Program-made: the position numbers and the translations under genes
Source of the DNA: Bacteroidota bacterium
Lineage (GTDB): Bacteria; Bacteroidota; Bacteroidia; Sphingobacteriales; Sphingobacteriaceae
DNA: 62,268 nt
Direction: 5' to 3'
NCBI GenBank assembly: GCA_013286235.1
Contig: JABDGE010000012.1
Location: 1 to 62,268 of the forward strand
The notes under the pieces: generated by a model
The model's input: the letters and a program-made list of their open reading frames with translations, nothing else
The model's database searches: none
What the model was told of the DNA's origin: nothing
Shown here: positions 1 through 8,780 of the stretch, piece by piece
How positions within the stretch are numbered: position 1 is the first letter of the stretch
Layout of the letters: every line of letters begins with the position of its first letter

Positions 1-179
1 GCCTCACCTGGACGCATGTTTCGGACCTTAAATTCTGGGACAGCAAAACTGCAGCCTTATATGCCGTACGCGGTATTCCGCAAAACTTTTTACTGGATCC
101 TAACGGGAAGATCATCGCCAAAAACCTACACGGCGAAGACCTGGAAAATAAGCTGGAAGAGTTATTCGGGAAGATTTAA
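1..179 (+). CDS. thioredoxin-like (TlpA/AhpC-TSA type) protein, C-terminal end only
   Basis: The window opens inside this gene; the frame that starts at base 3 runs to a TAA at 177-179. The visible 58 residues contain RGIPQNFLLDPNGKIIAKNL, which is the cis-proline loop and following beta hairpin of membrane-associated TlpA/ResA-like thioredoxin folds of Bacteroidota. The CxxC active site would lie upstream, outside the window, so redox activity cannot be judged. A decayed second copy of this same tail lies at 664-769, on the other side of the VOC gene. Family assignment is from the motif only. Confidence 0.7.
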   Translation, partial: LTWTHVSDLKFWDSKTAALYAVRGIPQNFLLDPNGKIIAKNLHGEDLENKLEELFGKI

Positions 180-307
180 GTTAGGAAATTAGAACAGTGC
201 TTGCGGCATTTTTTTAAACTTTCTGTTATGCACTAATTCGTACATTTGATTGTTATTTGATTAAATGATTTCTCCGGTAGCTTTTTTAATGCCTTAAATT
301 TCCGACT

Positions 308-655
308 ATGATAAAGGGTGTGCATACGATGTTCTACAGCTCGGATGCTGACGGACTTAGAGACTTTCTAAAAGACAAATTGAGTTTAAAATTTACCGAC
401 GTGGGCGGCGGCTGGCTGATCTTTGATCTGCCGGAGGCCGACATGGGTTGCCACCCGGCGGAAGATGGACACGGAGCGCCGTCCGGCACCCATGACATCT
501 CTTTTTATTGTGATGATATTGAAGAAACCGTCAAAGAATTGAAGGCAAAGGGTGTAGAATTTACCGCCCCTGTTGAAGATCACGGATATGGATTAGTAAC
601 ACACTTCAAAGTCCCCGGAAATTTCGCTATTCAGCTGTATCAGCCGAAATATTAG
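308..655 (+). CDS. VOC-fold (glyoxalase/bleomycin-resistance-like) protein
   Basis: A 115-residue single-domain protein, the usual size of a half-barrel VOC subunit that works as a dimer. It opens with GVHTMFYSSDADGLRDFLKD and closes with GHGAPSGTHDISFYCDD, an ETVKELKAKGVEF helix and HFKVPGNFAIQLYQP. This is the beta-alpha-beta-beta-beta layout, with an H in the central strand, that VOC proteins use for metal binding. The C-terminal metal glutamate is replaced by Q in AIQLYQP, so enzymatic activity is uncertain. The substrate is unknown. It lies between an intact thioredoxin-like gene end and a decayed copy of that end, as if it sat inside a duplicated segment. Confidence 0.8.
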   Translation: MIKGVHTMFYSSDADGLRDFLKDKLSLKFTDVGGGWLIFDLPEADMGCHPAEDGHGAPSGTHDISFYCDDIEETVKELKAKGVEFTAPVEDHGYGLVTHFKVPGNFAIQLYQPKY

Positions 656-663
656 GAGCATTA

Positions 664-769
664 ACATTTTTTACCTGATCCCAAAGGAATGATCATCGCC
701 AAAAACCTCCACGGCGAATATCCTGACAATAAGTTCGGTCGGCTGTCCGGAGGGATTTGGGCCGTATAA
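664..769 (+). pseudogene. decayed duplicate of the thioredoxin-like C-terminus
   Basis: The DNA repeats the end of the gene at 1-179. The stretch GATCATCGCCAAAAACCT followed by CACGGCGAA occurs in both with a single difference. In frame from ATG 689 it reads MIIAKNLHGEYPDN and runs to a TAA at 767-769, whereas just upstream the homologous FYLIP..K is out of frame. The copy is therefore truncated and frameshifted. It follows the VOC stop by 8 bases. A duplication that spanned the VOC gene, or replacement of a paralogous gene, would explain it. Confidence 0.6.
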
Positions 770-826
770 ATTGGTCTTTTGAAATTTCCCGGTATTGTGT
801 ATTGCAATGTTTCTACCTTAATTTAG

Positions 827-834
827 TAAATTTG
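827..834 (+). promoter_or_regulatory. TAnnTTTG promoter box of the nucleotidyltransferase
   Basis: TAAATTTG matches the Bacteroidota -7 element exactly and ends three bases before the ATG at 838. A TTG at 802-804 gives a 22-base spacer, slightly long. The expected start of transcription falls on or next to the start codon. Confidence 0.5.
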
Positions 835-837
835 TGT

Positions 838-1128
838 ATGTATAACACGGAGCAAATACTAAATATCCTGCGAAACCAGAAACTGGAACTTGAAAAAAAG
901 TATCCTATTTCAGAGTTGGCACTATTTGGTTCGTATGCCAGGGGCGATAACCGCGAAGACAGCGATATCGACATACTGGTAGATTTCAATGGAAGGATTG
1001 GGATAGAGTTTATAACCCTTGCACAGGAACTTGAAGATATTTTTAATTCAAAGGTTGACCTTGTTTCGCGCAAGGGCATCAAGCCGCAATACCTTCCATT
1101 CGTAGAACAAAACCTTATCCATGTCTGA
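838..1128 (+). CDS. MntA-type minimal nucleotidyltransferase (orphan antitoxin-like)
   Basis: A 96-residue minimal nucleotidyltransferase. GSYARG at residues 31-36 and D43-x-D45 form the GSx10DxD active site, and the third acid is D74 in KVDLVS. Proteins of this type (MntA) neutralise the HEPN RNase HepT by AMP transfer to a tyrosine. I chose ATG 838 rather than the in-frame start at 757 because the extra 27 residues have no family counterpart and a TAAATTTG box lies between the two. The stop overlaps by 8 bases the start of what looks like a HepT gene that breaks off after a few codons (1121-1231), so the pair seems to have lost its toxin. Confidence 0.8.
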   Translation: MYNTEQILNILRNQKLELEKKYPISELALFGSYARGDNREDSDIDILVDFNGRIGIEFITLAQELEDIFNSKVDLVSRKGIKPQYLPFVEQNLIHV

Positions 1129-1231
1129 AAGGAATGTTCCGAGCCTTTTGAATGATAAAAGGTTTTGCAACAAGACCAAACCTAATCAACCATTCACCCA
1201 AAAATCGGTGAAATCAAAAAATAATCGGTGA
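1121..1231 (+). pseudogene. truncated HepT/HEPN (DUF86-like) toxin start
   Basis: An ATG at 1121 overlaps the nucleotidyltransferase stop by 8 bases, the arrangement typical of mntA-hepT operons. The first residues, MSERNVPSLLND, resemble the start of DUF86 HEPN proteins. After that the frame has no helical HEPN sequence, no Rx4HxY motif, and ends after 36 codons in an A-rich tandem repeat. The rest of the toxin (about 100 residues) is absent before purD. The match rests on about 12 residues plus the overlap, so it is a moderate call. Confidence 0.45.
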
Positions 1232-1242
1232 AATCAAAAAAA
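1203..1242. repeat. 20-bp tandem duplication
   Basis: AATCGGTGAAATCAAAAAAT at 1203-1222 is followed directly by a 19/20 identical copy at 1223-1242. It lies in the gap between the truncated HEPN start and the purD stop, where the toxin gene was lost. Confidence 0.85.
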
Positions 1243-1248
1243 ATAAAA

Positions 1249-2523
1249 TCACAAAAGATCAAATCCAATATCCTTCCTGAAGTACATGCCGTCAAAGTAA
1301 ATGCGGCTGGCATCGGCGGTCGCCTGTTGTAGTGCTGAAAACAGGGTATCTTGCAGCGAAGTAACAGCGACGACCCGGCCACCTGACGTTTTAACCGATT
1401 CGCCATTTAGATAAGTTCCCGCATGAAAAACCTGCGAATCACGCACATTTTCAATCCCCGTGACGGTTTTGTTTTTTAAATACTCACCCGGGTAACCGCC
1501 CGAAACCATCATTACCGTGGCGGCTATTTTGTTGGAAATCACCAGTTCCTTTTCATGCAAATTTCCTTCAGCCACGCCTTTTAGCAGGTCGACAAAGTCG
1601 GAAGCGATACGAGGCATAACACTTTCGGTTTCGGGGTCGCCCATGCGGCAGTTGTATTCAATCACATGTGGCTCACCTTCGCAATTCATCAGGCCGATAA
1701 AAATAAAGCCTTTGTAAGGTATATGGTCTTTTTTGAGCCCTTCAACCGTCGGGATAATAACCTGATCTTCCACCTTATCCATGAAAGCCTTATCTGCAAA
1801 AGGCACGGGCGAAACAGAACCCATTCCCCCAGTATTTAAACCGGTGTCGCCCTCGCCGATGCGTTTATAATCCTTAGCCTCCGGCAGTATTTTATAATGA
1901 GAGCCATCGGTCATCACGAAAACCGAAAGCTCAATGCCCTGTAAAAATTGTTCAACCACTACCCTTGAACTCGCGTCGCCAAATTTGGCATCGACCAGCA
2001 TTGCCTTCAATTCGTCTTGCGCTTCTTCCAGGCTAACGCAAATCAAAACGCCTTTGCCCGCAGCAAGGCCGTCGGCCTTTAACACCACCGGCAGCCCGGC
2101 AGCGGCCAGGTACTTTAATCCTTCGTCGAGCGTATCGCGGGTAAAGGTTTTCGAAGCAGCTGTTGGTATATTATGACGTTGCATAAACCGTTTCGAAAAG
2201 TCCTTGCTCCCTTCCAGCTGGGCGCCTTCCGCTTCGGGGCCGATCACCGGGATGTGTTTCAATTCCGCATCCGCCAGGAAAAAATCGTGTATGCCCTTTA
2301 CCAGCGGCTCTTCGGGTCCCACCAAAACCAGGTCAATTTTATGGGTAAGTACGGCCTGTTTTATTCCGGCAAAGTCGGTCACTTTAAGGTCGAGATTGGT
2401 GCCATACTGCTCCGTTCCGGCATTGCCCGGGGCAATGAAAAGTTGTTGGCATTGCTGACTTTGCGCTATTTTCCAGGCGAAGGCGCTTTCCCTTCCGCCC
2501 GAGCCGAGGAGCAGGATATTCAT
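1249..2523 (-). CDS. purD: phosphoribosylamine--glycine ligase
   Basis: A 424-residue GAR synthetase, normal length for PurD. It joins glycine to 5-phosphoribosylamine with ATP in the second step of purine synthesis, in the cytosol. Visible landmarks are the N-terminal MNILLLGSGGRE loop, GPEEPL (69-74) of the phosphoribosylamine site, the ATP-grasp lysine region VVLKADGLAAGKGV (about 145-158), NTGGMG near 230, and MGDPETE near 293, which binds metal and nucleotide. It is transcribed alone on the minus strand. A TATCTTTG promoter box ends five bases from the ATG. Other purine genes are not in the window. Confidence 0.97.
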   Translation of the reverse strand: MNILLLGSGGRESAFAWKIAQSQQCQQLFIAPGNAGTEQYGTNLDLKVTDFAGIKQAVLTHKIDLVLVGPEEPLVKGIHDFFLADAELKHIPVIGPEAEGAQLEGSKDFSKRFMQRHNIPTAASKTFTRDTLDEGLKYLAAAGLPVVLKADGLAAGKGVLICVSLEEAQDELKAMLVDAKFGDASSRVVVEQFLQGIELSVFVMTDGSHYKILPEAKDYKRIGEGDTGLNTGGMGSVSPVPFADKAFMDKVEDQVIIPTVEGLKKDHIPYKGFIFIGLMNCEGEPHVIEYNCRMGDPETESVMPRIASDFVDLLKGVAEGNLHEKELVISNKIAATVMMVSGGYPGEYLKNKTVTGIENVRDSQVFHAGTYLNGESVKTSGGRVVAVTSLQDTLFSALQQATADASRIYFDGMYFRKDIGFDLL

Positions 2524-2528
2524 GCGGC

Positions 2529-2536
2529 CAAAGATA
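2529..2536 (-). promoter_or_regulatory. TAnnTTTG promoter box of purD
   Basis: On the minus strand the sequence reads TATCTTTG, then GCCGC, then the purD ATG. No clear TTG lies 19 bases upstream. The spacing would make the purD mRNA leaderless or nearly so. Confidence 0.5.
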
Positions 2537-2556
2537 AGATAATGTGCGGACGATTT

Positions 2557-2813
2557 TGATGTGCAGATGTGCGGATGAAAAAAGAGATGTGTTTTTGATG
2601 TGCAAATGTGCAGATAAAAAATTCGCAGGTTCTTAATATTTTATTCACCTATAGGCCATTCGCACATTGAAATCAACACATCAATGCCATCCCCTCATCG
2701 AAATCATCCTCGAATCCGCTCATTGTTCCCTGCATTCCCCATCTGCACATTCGCACATCTGCACATCCGCACATTTGCACATCCGCACATCGTTCCCCGC
2801 ATATCTGCACATT
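2557..2813. repeat. octamer tract RGATGTGC in both orientations (gene-free 2537-2847)
   Basis: The gap between purD and the next gene is about 320 bases. It starts with plus-strand units of GATGTGCA/GATGTGCG (2557-2620) and ends with the same octamer inverted, as runs of GCACATCC, GCACATCT and GCACATTT (2741-2813). The two halves can pair with each other into a long imperfect stem. The same octamer forms tracts at 15271-15304, 39389-39450 and 52081-52204. Confidence 0.8.
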
Positions 2814-2847
2814 AATACGTATTTTTACCTCCACAAAACCGCGCGCT

Positions 2848-3366
2848 ATGAATCGCCGATTAGAAAAATGGGAGAAAATACCGGTCTATAAAAAATCTCA
2901 GGAACTATTTGACCTGGCTGAGGTTATTGCCGAAACCCTGAAGGAAGACGAGATGAAGGAACATCTCGCCGTTCAGATGCTGAGCAACGCCGCCTTAATA
3001 CAGGCTAAAATTGCAGGGGCAGAAGGCGGGGGCTTGTATTCGTTGCGAATGCAAAATGCCGTGTTGATCAAACTGGCTGTGCAGGATATGTTCAACGCCG
3101 TATCGTTTTCATCCATGGTCGAGATAAACGAGGAAGATTACGTAGACCTGATGCGTGACAAAGTGGACGAGTTCCGACTGGTTTTTAATGAGTGGATACG
3201 TGGTTTCGACAAAACCTACGATATCCCCGACAACTGGGCTATCCGCTTTGATACCAGCACGCCCGAACAGGAAAAATTAGAAGACCTGATGTTTGACGAG
3301 GATCACTTTTTCGACGAGTTCGACGAGGACGATGAGGAGGATGACAGCCAGGAAGACGAAAATTAG
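2848..3366 (+). CDS. conserved acidic helical protein (four-helix-bundle-like)
   Basis: A 172-residue soluble protein without signal peptide. Residues 10-95 are predicted as amphipathic helices (VYKKSQELFDLAEVIAETLK and following), reminiscent of the four-helix-bundle proteins common in Bacteroidota. Residues 150-172 are a very acidic tail with alternating D, E and F. I recognise it only as a conserved hypothetical and have no function for it. Such tails often bind basic partners or nucleic-acid-binding proteins, which is inference. It is transcribed alone between the octamer tract and the cupin gene. Confidence 0.75.
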   Translation: MNRRLEKWEKIPVYKKSQELFDLAEVIAETLKEDEMKEHLAVQMLSNAALIQAKIAGAEGGGLYSLRMQNAVLIKLAVQDMFNAVSFSSMVEINEEDYVDLMRDKVDEFRLVFNEWIRGFDKTYDIPDNWAIRFDTSTPEQEKLEDLMFDEDHFFDEFDEDDEEDDSQEDEN

Positions 3367-3495
3367 TTCAGAAAATACAAAAACCTGCGAACTGCCCACC
3401 GAATACTGCAAACATTTACACAATTCTCTCGTATAAATGCGACGTAACGGCTGTGAGCAGCCTGTTGTCCGGTCCGGATTTAAACTCGAAGCAAT

Positions 3496-4377
3496 ATGCT
3501 AACTGAAGAACCCCAGGTTAAGCCCATGTACGCAACACAAACTGTTGATAAGCGTACCAACTTGCCGCACGATGAATTCATCAACGACTATGTAAAAAAA
3601 TCACGCCCCGTGGTGTTGACCGATGCTGCCAAAGACTGGAAGGCGATGAAAAAATTTACGCCTTTGTGGTTTAGAGAACACTACCCGCACATTATCAAGA
3701 ATATCAGCGGGGTTGATTATAAAATGGACGATTTTATCGACCAGATGTTGACTTCAACAGCCAAAAATCCTGCCCCTTACCCCTATAATTTCGATATCAG
3801 GAAGGTATTCCCCGAATTGGTGGCCGACTTTATGCCCCAAATCGTTTATGGACAGATGGACCGCGTTAACCATAAGCTAATGCCGAAAAAGCTGCTGCAG
3901 GGCACTACAGTGTACGAAATATTTTTTGGCGGCGCCGGCTCAAGTTTTCCTTATCTGCACTATGACGCCTTGTATATGCATACGCAGATCACGCAGATAT
4001 ATGGGTCGAAATCCTTTATTATGTACCCGCCGGATCAAACACCCGCCATGTATCCCTACCCGGGAAATCCGAAGTTCTCACAGGTAAACTTCCTCGATCC
4101 CGACTACGAAAAGTTCCCCTTATTTAAAGATGCAGTACCCATCGAGTTCGTTCTCGAAGAGGGCGAAACCTTGTTATTCCCGTCAGGCTGGTGGCATACC
4201 ACCAAACTCACCGAACCGTGCATTTCCTTTGGCCGCGCACAGCTAAACGGTTATAACTGGGATAATTTTATCAATGACCGTTACGTGCATTGGAAAAAGA
4301 AAATATCTGTCGCCGCCGCGCCCGTATTGGCTTACGGAAAAGTTGTGGGGAGCATCATGGATGCACAGGAGCGCTGA
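3496..4377 (+). CDS. cupin-8/JmjC-like Fe(II)/2-oxoglutarate dioxygenase family protein
   Basis: A 293-residue protein of the cupin_8 family. The metal triad is visible: H155 and D157 in YLHYDALY, and H234 in SGWWHTT. These are the HxD...H ligands of JmjC-type hydroxylases. LFPSGWWH and the following CISFG strand are characteristic. Family members hydroxylate proteins or small molecules using O2 and 2-oxoglutarate; the substrate here cannot be told. No signal peptide, so it is cytosolic. It stands alone, about 130 bases after the acidic protein and 464 bases before secA. Confidence 0.82.
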   Translation: MLTEEPQVKPMYATQTVDKRTNLPHDEFINDYVKKSRPVVLTDAAKDWKAMKKFTPLWFREHYPHIIKNISGVDYKMDDFIDQMLTSTAKNPAPYPYNFDIRKVFPELVADFMPQIVYGQMDRVNHKLMPKKLLQGTTVYEIFFGGAGSSFPYLHYDALYMHTQITQIYGSKSFIMYPPDQTPAMYPYPGNPKFSQVNFLDPDYEKFPLFKDAVPIEFVLEEGETLLFPSGWWHTTKLTEPCISFGRAQLNGYNWDNFINDRYVHWKKKISVAAAPVLAYGKVVGSIMDAQER

Positions 4378-4705
4378 TTATTTTTTGTGATTACACCGAC
4401 TGCCTTGAATGCGGAAGTTGGAATCCCGACATTTCGTGAGCTATTGATTCAAAGCGGTACTAAAGAGAGCTAACGTTCTTTATTCACCTGTTGTTTGTTT
4501 TCAATGTCAGTCATGAGGTCGCTTAGTTTCACCGATTACTGGTCGAGCGGTTCTTTGCTTGGCGACTATCCATGCAACCGCATATATAATTTCAATCCTG
4601 GACCCAGCCAATCTATTCACCCAATTCACCTAATTAGCTATTCAACACTCTCCCAGGCCGGCGCAATCGTAGAAAACACCCTCAATCTGTGATCCAATAA
4701 CATAA

Positions 4706-4737
4706 CCTTCCAACATTTCAACCTTCCAACATTCCAA
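4706..4737. repeat. tandem repeat with 8-bp period, AACCTTCC/AACATTYC
   Basis: Four consecutive octamers read AACCTTCC, AACATTTC, AACCTTCC and AACATTCC, i.e. a 16-bp unit present twice with one mismatch. It lies about 30 bases upstream of the secA promoter box. Confidence 0.8.
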
Positions 4738-4766
4738 CAATTTACCTAATCATCCCACAAAAATAG

Positions 4767-4774
4767 TACCTTTG
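4767..4774 (+). promoter_or_regulatory. TAnnTTTG promoter box of secA
   Basis: TACCTTTG, preceded by AAAATAG, is an exact -7 element 67 bases before the secA ATG. It implies a 5' leader of roughly 60 bases. No clear -33 TTG is seen. Confidence 0.6.
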
Positions 4775-4841
4775 CCCTGCCAATATGGCTCAATATTGCT
4801 ATGGCGCAATGTTTGAGCAGGCCGCAGTATAAAAATATAAT

Positions 4842-7800
4842 ATGTTAAGTTTTATCAGTAAACTGTTCGGAAATAAGTCGGAAAGGGATGTTAAAGTCCT
4901 GGTGCCTTATGTTGATAAGGTAAAAGCCGAATATGACAAACTGGACGGAATAAGCAACGATGAATTGAGGGCCCGGACCGTGTCCTTTAAACAAACCATA
5001 GCTGATGCCCTGGCCGATACCGATGCGGAATTGGCAAGCATAAAAGAGCAGACCGAAGACCCCGAGCTCGACGTTTCTCAAAAAGTGGAGCTTTACACCC
5101 GGCTCGATAAGTTGGAGAAGGAGCGAAACAAGGACCTTGAGGAGGTTTTGTTAGAGATACTCCCCGAAGCGTTTGCCGTGGTAAAAGAAACGGCCCGGCG
5201 GTTTAAGGAAAACGCTACCATCGAAGTCACCGCGACCCAGTTCGACAGAGACCTGGCTGCCCGCAAATCCAATGTGCTGATAAAAGGCGAAAAAGCCATC
5301 CACCACAATACCTGGTTTGCTGCCGGTAATGAGGTGACCTGGGATATGGTGCACTATGATGTGCAGCTTATTGGCGGTGTTGTATTGCACCAGGGCAAAA
5401 TTGCTGAAATGGCTACGGGCGAAGGTAAAACACTGGTTGCTACTTTGCCCGCTTACCTGAATGCCTTAGCCGGCCAGGGGGTGCATATTGTAACGGTTAA
5501 CGATTACCTGGCCCGACGCGACTCGGAATGGATGGGTCCTTTATATGAGTTCCATGGCCTGTCGGTAGACTGTATCGACAAGCACGAACCGAATTCCGAA
5601 GAACGCCGCAAAGCATACCTCGCTGATATTACGTTCGGCACCAACAACGAGTTTGGTTTTGATTACCTGCGTGACAATATGACACGCACCCCCGAAGAAC
5701 TGGTACAGCGAAGACTGCACTATGCCATGGTGGACGAAGTGGACTCTGTTTTGATCGACGATGCGCGTACGCCTTTGATCATTTCGGGCCCGATACCGCG
5801 TGGCGATGAACACGAGTTTTATGAGTTGAAGCCCCGTATCGAGCGTTTGGTGAATGCACAGAAAGCATACGTTAACGGCGCACTGAACGAAGCAAAGAAA
5901 TTAATCGCCGACGGCAAATTAGGACCGGACGAAGGTGGCATGGCGCTATTGCGCGCATTCCGTGGCTTGCCAAAAAGCAAAGCACTTATCAAATATTTAA
6001 GCGAAGGCGCCAACCGGCAAACCTTGCTCAAATCAGAGAACTACTATATGCAGGACCAAAGCAAGGAAATGCATAAAGTTGATGCCGAGTTGTTCTTTAT
6101 CATCGATGAAAAGAACAACCAGGTGGAGCTTGCAGAAAAAGGGATTGAATTGATCACCGCTTCAGGCGAAGACCCCGGTTTCTTTGTGATGCCAGACGTA
6201 GGTACCGAGATTTCGGATATCGAAAAGTCGGATCTGCCGGCGGAAGAAAAGATCGCTAAAAAGGATGCCCTGATGCGCGATTTCTCTATCAAGTCGGAAC
6301 GTATCCATTCGGTAAACCAATTATTGAAGGCGTATACCCTGTTCGAGAAGGACACCGAATACATCGTTGATGAAGGAAAGGTAAAAATCGTGGATGAGCA
6401 AACCGGCCGTATTTTGGATGGCCGCCGCTACTCTGACGGTTTGCACCAGGCTATCGAAGCCAAAGAAAATGTAAAGGTTGAAGATGCCACCCAAACTTTC
6501 GCGACGGTTACTCTGCAAAACTACTTCCGCATGTACCACAAGCTTTGTGGTATGACGGGTACAGCCATTACGGAAGCAGGTGAATTCTGGGAAATATACA
6601 AGCTGGATGTGGTGGAAATTCCAACAAACACGCCGACCAGCCGCGAAGATCGCCAGGACCTGGTGTACCGCACCGTTCGCGAGAAGTATAATGCCGTTGC
6701 CGAAGAGATCGCCAAGCTTACCCAGGCCGGCAGACCTGTATTGGTGGGTACTACCTCTGTCGAAATATCCGAATTGATCAGCCGTATGCTGAAACTGCGC
6801 GGCATTAAACATAACGTACTGAATGCAAAGCTGCATCAAAAAGAGGCTGATATCGTTGCCGAAGCGGGTAAATCAGGGACCGTAACCATCGCTACCAATA
6901 TGGCCGGCCGTGGTACGGATATCAAGCTGGGGCCAAATGTAAAGGACGCCGGTGGTTTGGCTATCGTTGGTACCGAAAGGCATGAATCGCGCCGTGTGGA
7001 CCGCCAGTTGCGTGGTCGTGCAGGCAGGCAGGGCGACCCCGGATCTTCACAGTTTTTTGTATCGCTCGAGGATAACCTGATGCGCTTGTTTGGTTCCGAG
7101 CGTATTTCCAACCTGATGGTTAAAATGGGAATCGAAGAAGGGGAAGTGATCCAGCACTCGATGATCTCAAATTCCATCGAGCGCGCGCAGAAAAAAGTGG
7201 AAGAAAATAACTTCGGTATCCGCAAGCGCTTATTGGAATATGATGACGTAATGAACTCGCAGCGTAACGTTATTTACACCAAGCGCCGCAACGCCTTATT
7301 CGGCGATCGGCTTGATGTGGATATAAACAACACCATTTTTGATGTGGTGGAGGATGTTGTGACCGAGTATAAGGAAACCAATAATTACGAAGGCCTTACG
7401 CTCGAGATCATCCGTTTGTTTTCTGTCGACATTGAGCTTTCGCACGATGATTTCACAAACTGGTCGATACCCAAAATTACCGATTATGTTTTTGCGGCAG
7501 TTACCGAATTTTACAAACGCAAGCAGGAATCCATAGCAGCGCAGGCTTATCCCGTGCTTAAAGACGTGTTCGAAACCCGCGGCGAGTATGTAGAAAACAT
7601 TGTTGTGCCGTTTACCGATGGCATAAACGGCGTCCAGGTGGCTGTTCCGCTCAAAAAAGCGATCAAAAACAAAGGCCTCGAAGTTTTCAAGTCATTTGAA
7701 AAGAACGTTAACCTATACCTGATCGACGATGCCTGGAAAGAGCATTTGCGTGAGATGGACGAATTAAAACAGTCGGTACAGAATGCGGTTTACGAACAAA

Positions 7801-8147
7801 AGGACCCTTTGTTGGTTTATAAGTTCGAGGCATTTGAATTGTTCAGGCAGATGTTGGCCAGTGTGAACAAAGAGCTGGTAAGCTTCCTGTTCAGGGGAGG
7901 CATCCCGGTTCAGCAGCAGCCCGAAGAAGTGCGCGAGGCACGTCCGCAGCCCAAATTGGATTTGAAGAAATTGCGTACGTCCAAACCGGAACTGGTAGGG
8001 GAGGCCAATGGCGCAGCCTTACAGGATATGCGAGAGCTTCAAAAACCGATGCCGGTAAGGGTGGAAAACAAGGTGGGCCGGAACGACCCATGTCCTTGCG
8101 GCAGCGGAAAAAAATACAAAAACTGCCACGGCGCCGGCCAGGCATAA
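4842..8147 (+). CDS. secA: protein translocase motor ATPase SecA
   Basis: At 1101 residues this is a Bacteroidota-type SecA, longer than the E. coli protein because of extra segments in the N-terminal 130 residues and the nucleotide-binding region. It drives pre-protein export through SecYEG at the inner membrane. The Walker A motif ATGEGKT is at about 191-197. DEVDS and SGP follow near 296. [10 protein letters not shown] and [23 protein letters not shown] mark the second motor domain. The end, [19 protein letters not shown], is the zinc-binding SecB/ribosome-binding tail. It is a single-gene unit closed by a long hairpin. Confidence 0.98.
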   Translation: MLSFISKLFGNKSERDVKVLVPYVDKVKAEYDKLDGISNDELRARTVSFKQTIADALADTDAELASIKEQTEDPELDVSQKVELYTRLDKLEKERNKDLEEVLLEILPEAFAVVKETARRFKENATIEVTATQFDRDLAARKSNVLIKGEKAIHHNTWFAAGNEVTWDMVHYDVQLIGGVVLHQGKIAEMATGEGKTLVATLPAYLNALAGQGVHIVTVNDYLARRDSEWMGPLYEFHGLSVDCIDKHEPNSEERRKAYLADITFGTNNEFGFDYLRDNMTRTPEELVQRRLHYAMVDEVDSVLIDDARTPLIISGPIPRGDEHEFYELKPRIERLVNAQKAYVNGALNEAKKLIADGKLGPDEGGMALLRAFRGLPKSKALIKYLSEGANRQTLLKSENYYMQDQSKEMHKVDAELFFIIDEKNNQVELAEKGIELITASGEDPGFFVMPDVGTEISDIEKSDLPAEEKIAKKDALMRDFSIKSERIHSVNQLLKAYTLFEKDTEYIVDEGKVKIVDEQTGRILDGRRYSDGLHQAIEAKENVKVEDATQTFATVTLQNYFRMYHKLCGMTGTAITEAGEFWEIYKLDVVEIPTNTPTSREDRQDLVYRTVREKYNAVAEEIAKLTQAGRPVLVGTTSVEISELISRMLKLRGIKHNVLNAKLHQKEADIVAEAGKSGTVTIATNMAGRGTDIKLGPNVKDAGGLAIVGTERHESRRVDRQLRGRAGRQGDPGSSQFFVSLEDNLMRLFGSERISNLMVKMGIEEGEVIQHSMISNSIERAQKKVEENNFGIRKRLLEYDDVMNSQRNVIYTKRRNALFGDRLDVDINNTIFDVVEDVVTEYKETNNYEGLTLEIIRLFSVDIELSHDDFTNWSIPKITDYVFAAVTEFYKRKQESIAAQAYPVLKDVFETRGEYVENIVVPFTDGINGVQVAVPLKKAIKNKGLEVFKSFEKNVNLYLIDDAWKEHLREMDELKQSVQNAVYEQKDPLLVYKFEAFELFRQMLASVNKELVSFLFRGGIPVQQQPEEVREARPQPKLDLKKLRTSKPELVGEANGAALQDMRELQKPMPVRVENKVGRNDPCPCGSGKKYKNCHGAGQA

Positions 8148-8157
8148 CAAATAATAT

Positions 8158-8197
8158 TTATCAGCATTGCGGGCCATTCGGCTCGCAATGCTGATAA
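8158..8197. terminator. hairpin after secA
   Basis: A 17-bp stem (8158-8174 with 8181-8197, one G-U pair) encloses the loop CATTCG. It starts 10 bases after the secA stop. It is followed by GAAAAAATT, not by a T run, so it may be a factor-dependent terminator or an mRNA 3' stabiliser. Confidence 0.65.
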
Positions 8198-8202
8198 GAA
8201 AA

Positions 8203-8272
8203 AATTGCCATTTCGACCGAGGCCTGCCGACAGGCAGGCAGGTACGAGGGAGAAAACCTGTACATCATGCTA
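8203..8272 (+). repeat. dispersed element, copy 1 (with GC-rich insert)
   Basis: The sequence reads AATTGCCATTTCGACCG, then an insert carrying CCTGCC-GAC-AGGCAGGCAGG, then GAGGGAGAAA and TACATCATGCTA. The same blocks without the insert occur in reverse at 38222-38265. It is a short intergenic repeat with a strong small hairpin in this copy. Confidence 0.75.
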
Positions 8273-8339
8273 TGACAATGTTGAATGATTCAACATTTAC
8301 GCTGATGGAACCATTTGCGCCGACATTGTGTTAAACACC

Positions 8340-8780
8340 ATGAAAACCTCTGCAAAATACATCCTATTAACCGCGCTAATTTGCTGCCTCTTTTTCATTC
8401 CGTCATTTTCCTCCGCCCAAACCCGCGGTAAAGTCGAGGTTATTAAAGATCCGCTAATAGATACCTTTGCCGCGCGCCGGCCAAATCTCAGTAAAACTAT
8501 CCCGGGCAGCGACCCTTCATCAACTGGTTTCCGCGTCCAGATATTTTTTGGCTCCAACAGGCAGGCCGCCTACGATGCACAGGCAAAATTCGCTAATGAG
8601 TTTCCCGAAGTAGCCACATATGTTTCTTACATCGAGCCAAATTTTAAGGTACAGGCCGGTGATTTCCGCACAAGGCTCGAAGCTCAAAAGCTGGAAAGCG
8701 AGCTCAACGGCATGTTTTCCACCCTGTTTATCATACCCACTAAAATAAATCCGCCAAAATCCGAAACGCCCAATGATTAA
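8340..8780 (+). CDS. secreted SPOR-domain protein
   Basis: About 146 residues. MKTSAKYILLTALICCLFF and a cleavage site near SSAQ form a signal peptide. Residues 62-135 are a SPOR domain: FRVQIFFGS, a helix, YIEPNFKVQAGDFRTRLEAQKL and a final LFIIPTKI strand. SPOR domains bind glycan strands of peptidoglycan stripped of stem peptides. ATG 8340 is preferred over the in-frame GTG 8328 because the signal peptide starts there. The stop overlaps the next gene's ATG by 8 bases, so the two are co-translated. Confidence 0.82.
   Translation: MKTSAKYILLTALICCLFFIPSFSSAQTRGKVEVIKDPLIDTFAARRPNLSKTIPGSDPSSTGFRVQIFFGSNRQAAYDAQAKFANEFPEVATYVSYIEPNFKVQAGDFRTRLEAQKLESELNGMFSTLFIIPTKINPPKSETPND

Larger units (their letters stand above)
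4378..4841. other. gene-free region before secA
   Basis: There is no convincing gene here. It holds an octamer-type tandem (4706-4737), the secA promoter box at 4767-4774, and a 5' leader of about 60 bases with the partly self-complementary AATATGGCTCAATATTGC. A 65-codon plus-strand frame at 4495-4692 has no protein character. Confidence 0.6.

Noticed and set aside
4495..4692. A 65-codon plus-strand frame before secA
   Set aside because: Composition is not protein-like, it has no promoter or family resemblance, and it lies in repeat-bearing intergenic DNA.
8158..8197. Possible small RNA or tRNA-like fold after secA
   Set aside because: It is a single simple stem with a six-base loop, best explained as a 3' hairpin of the secA message.
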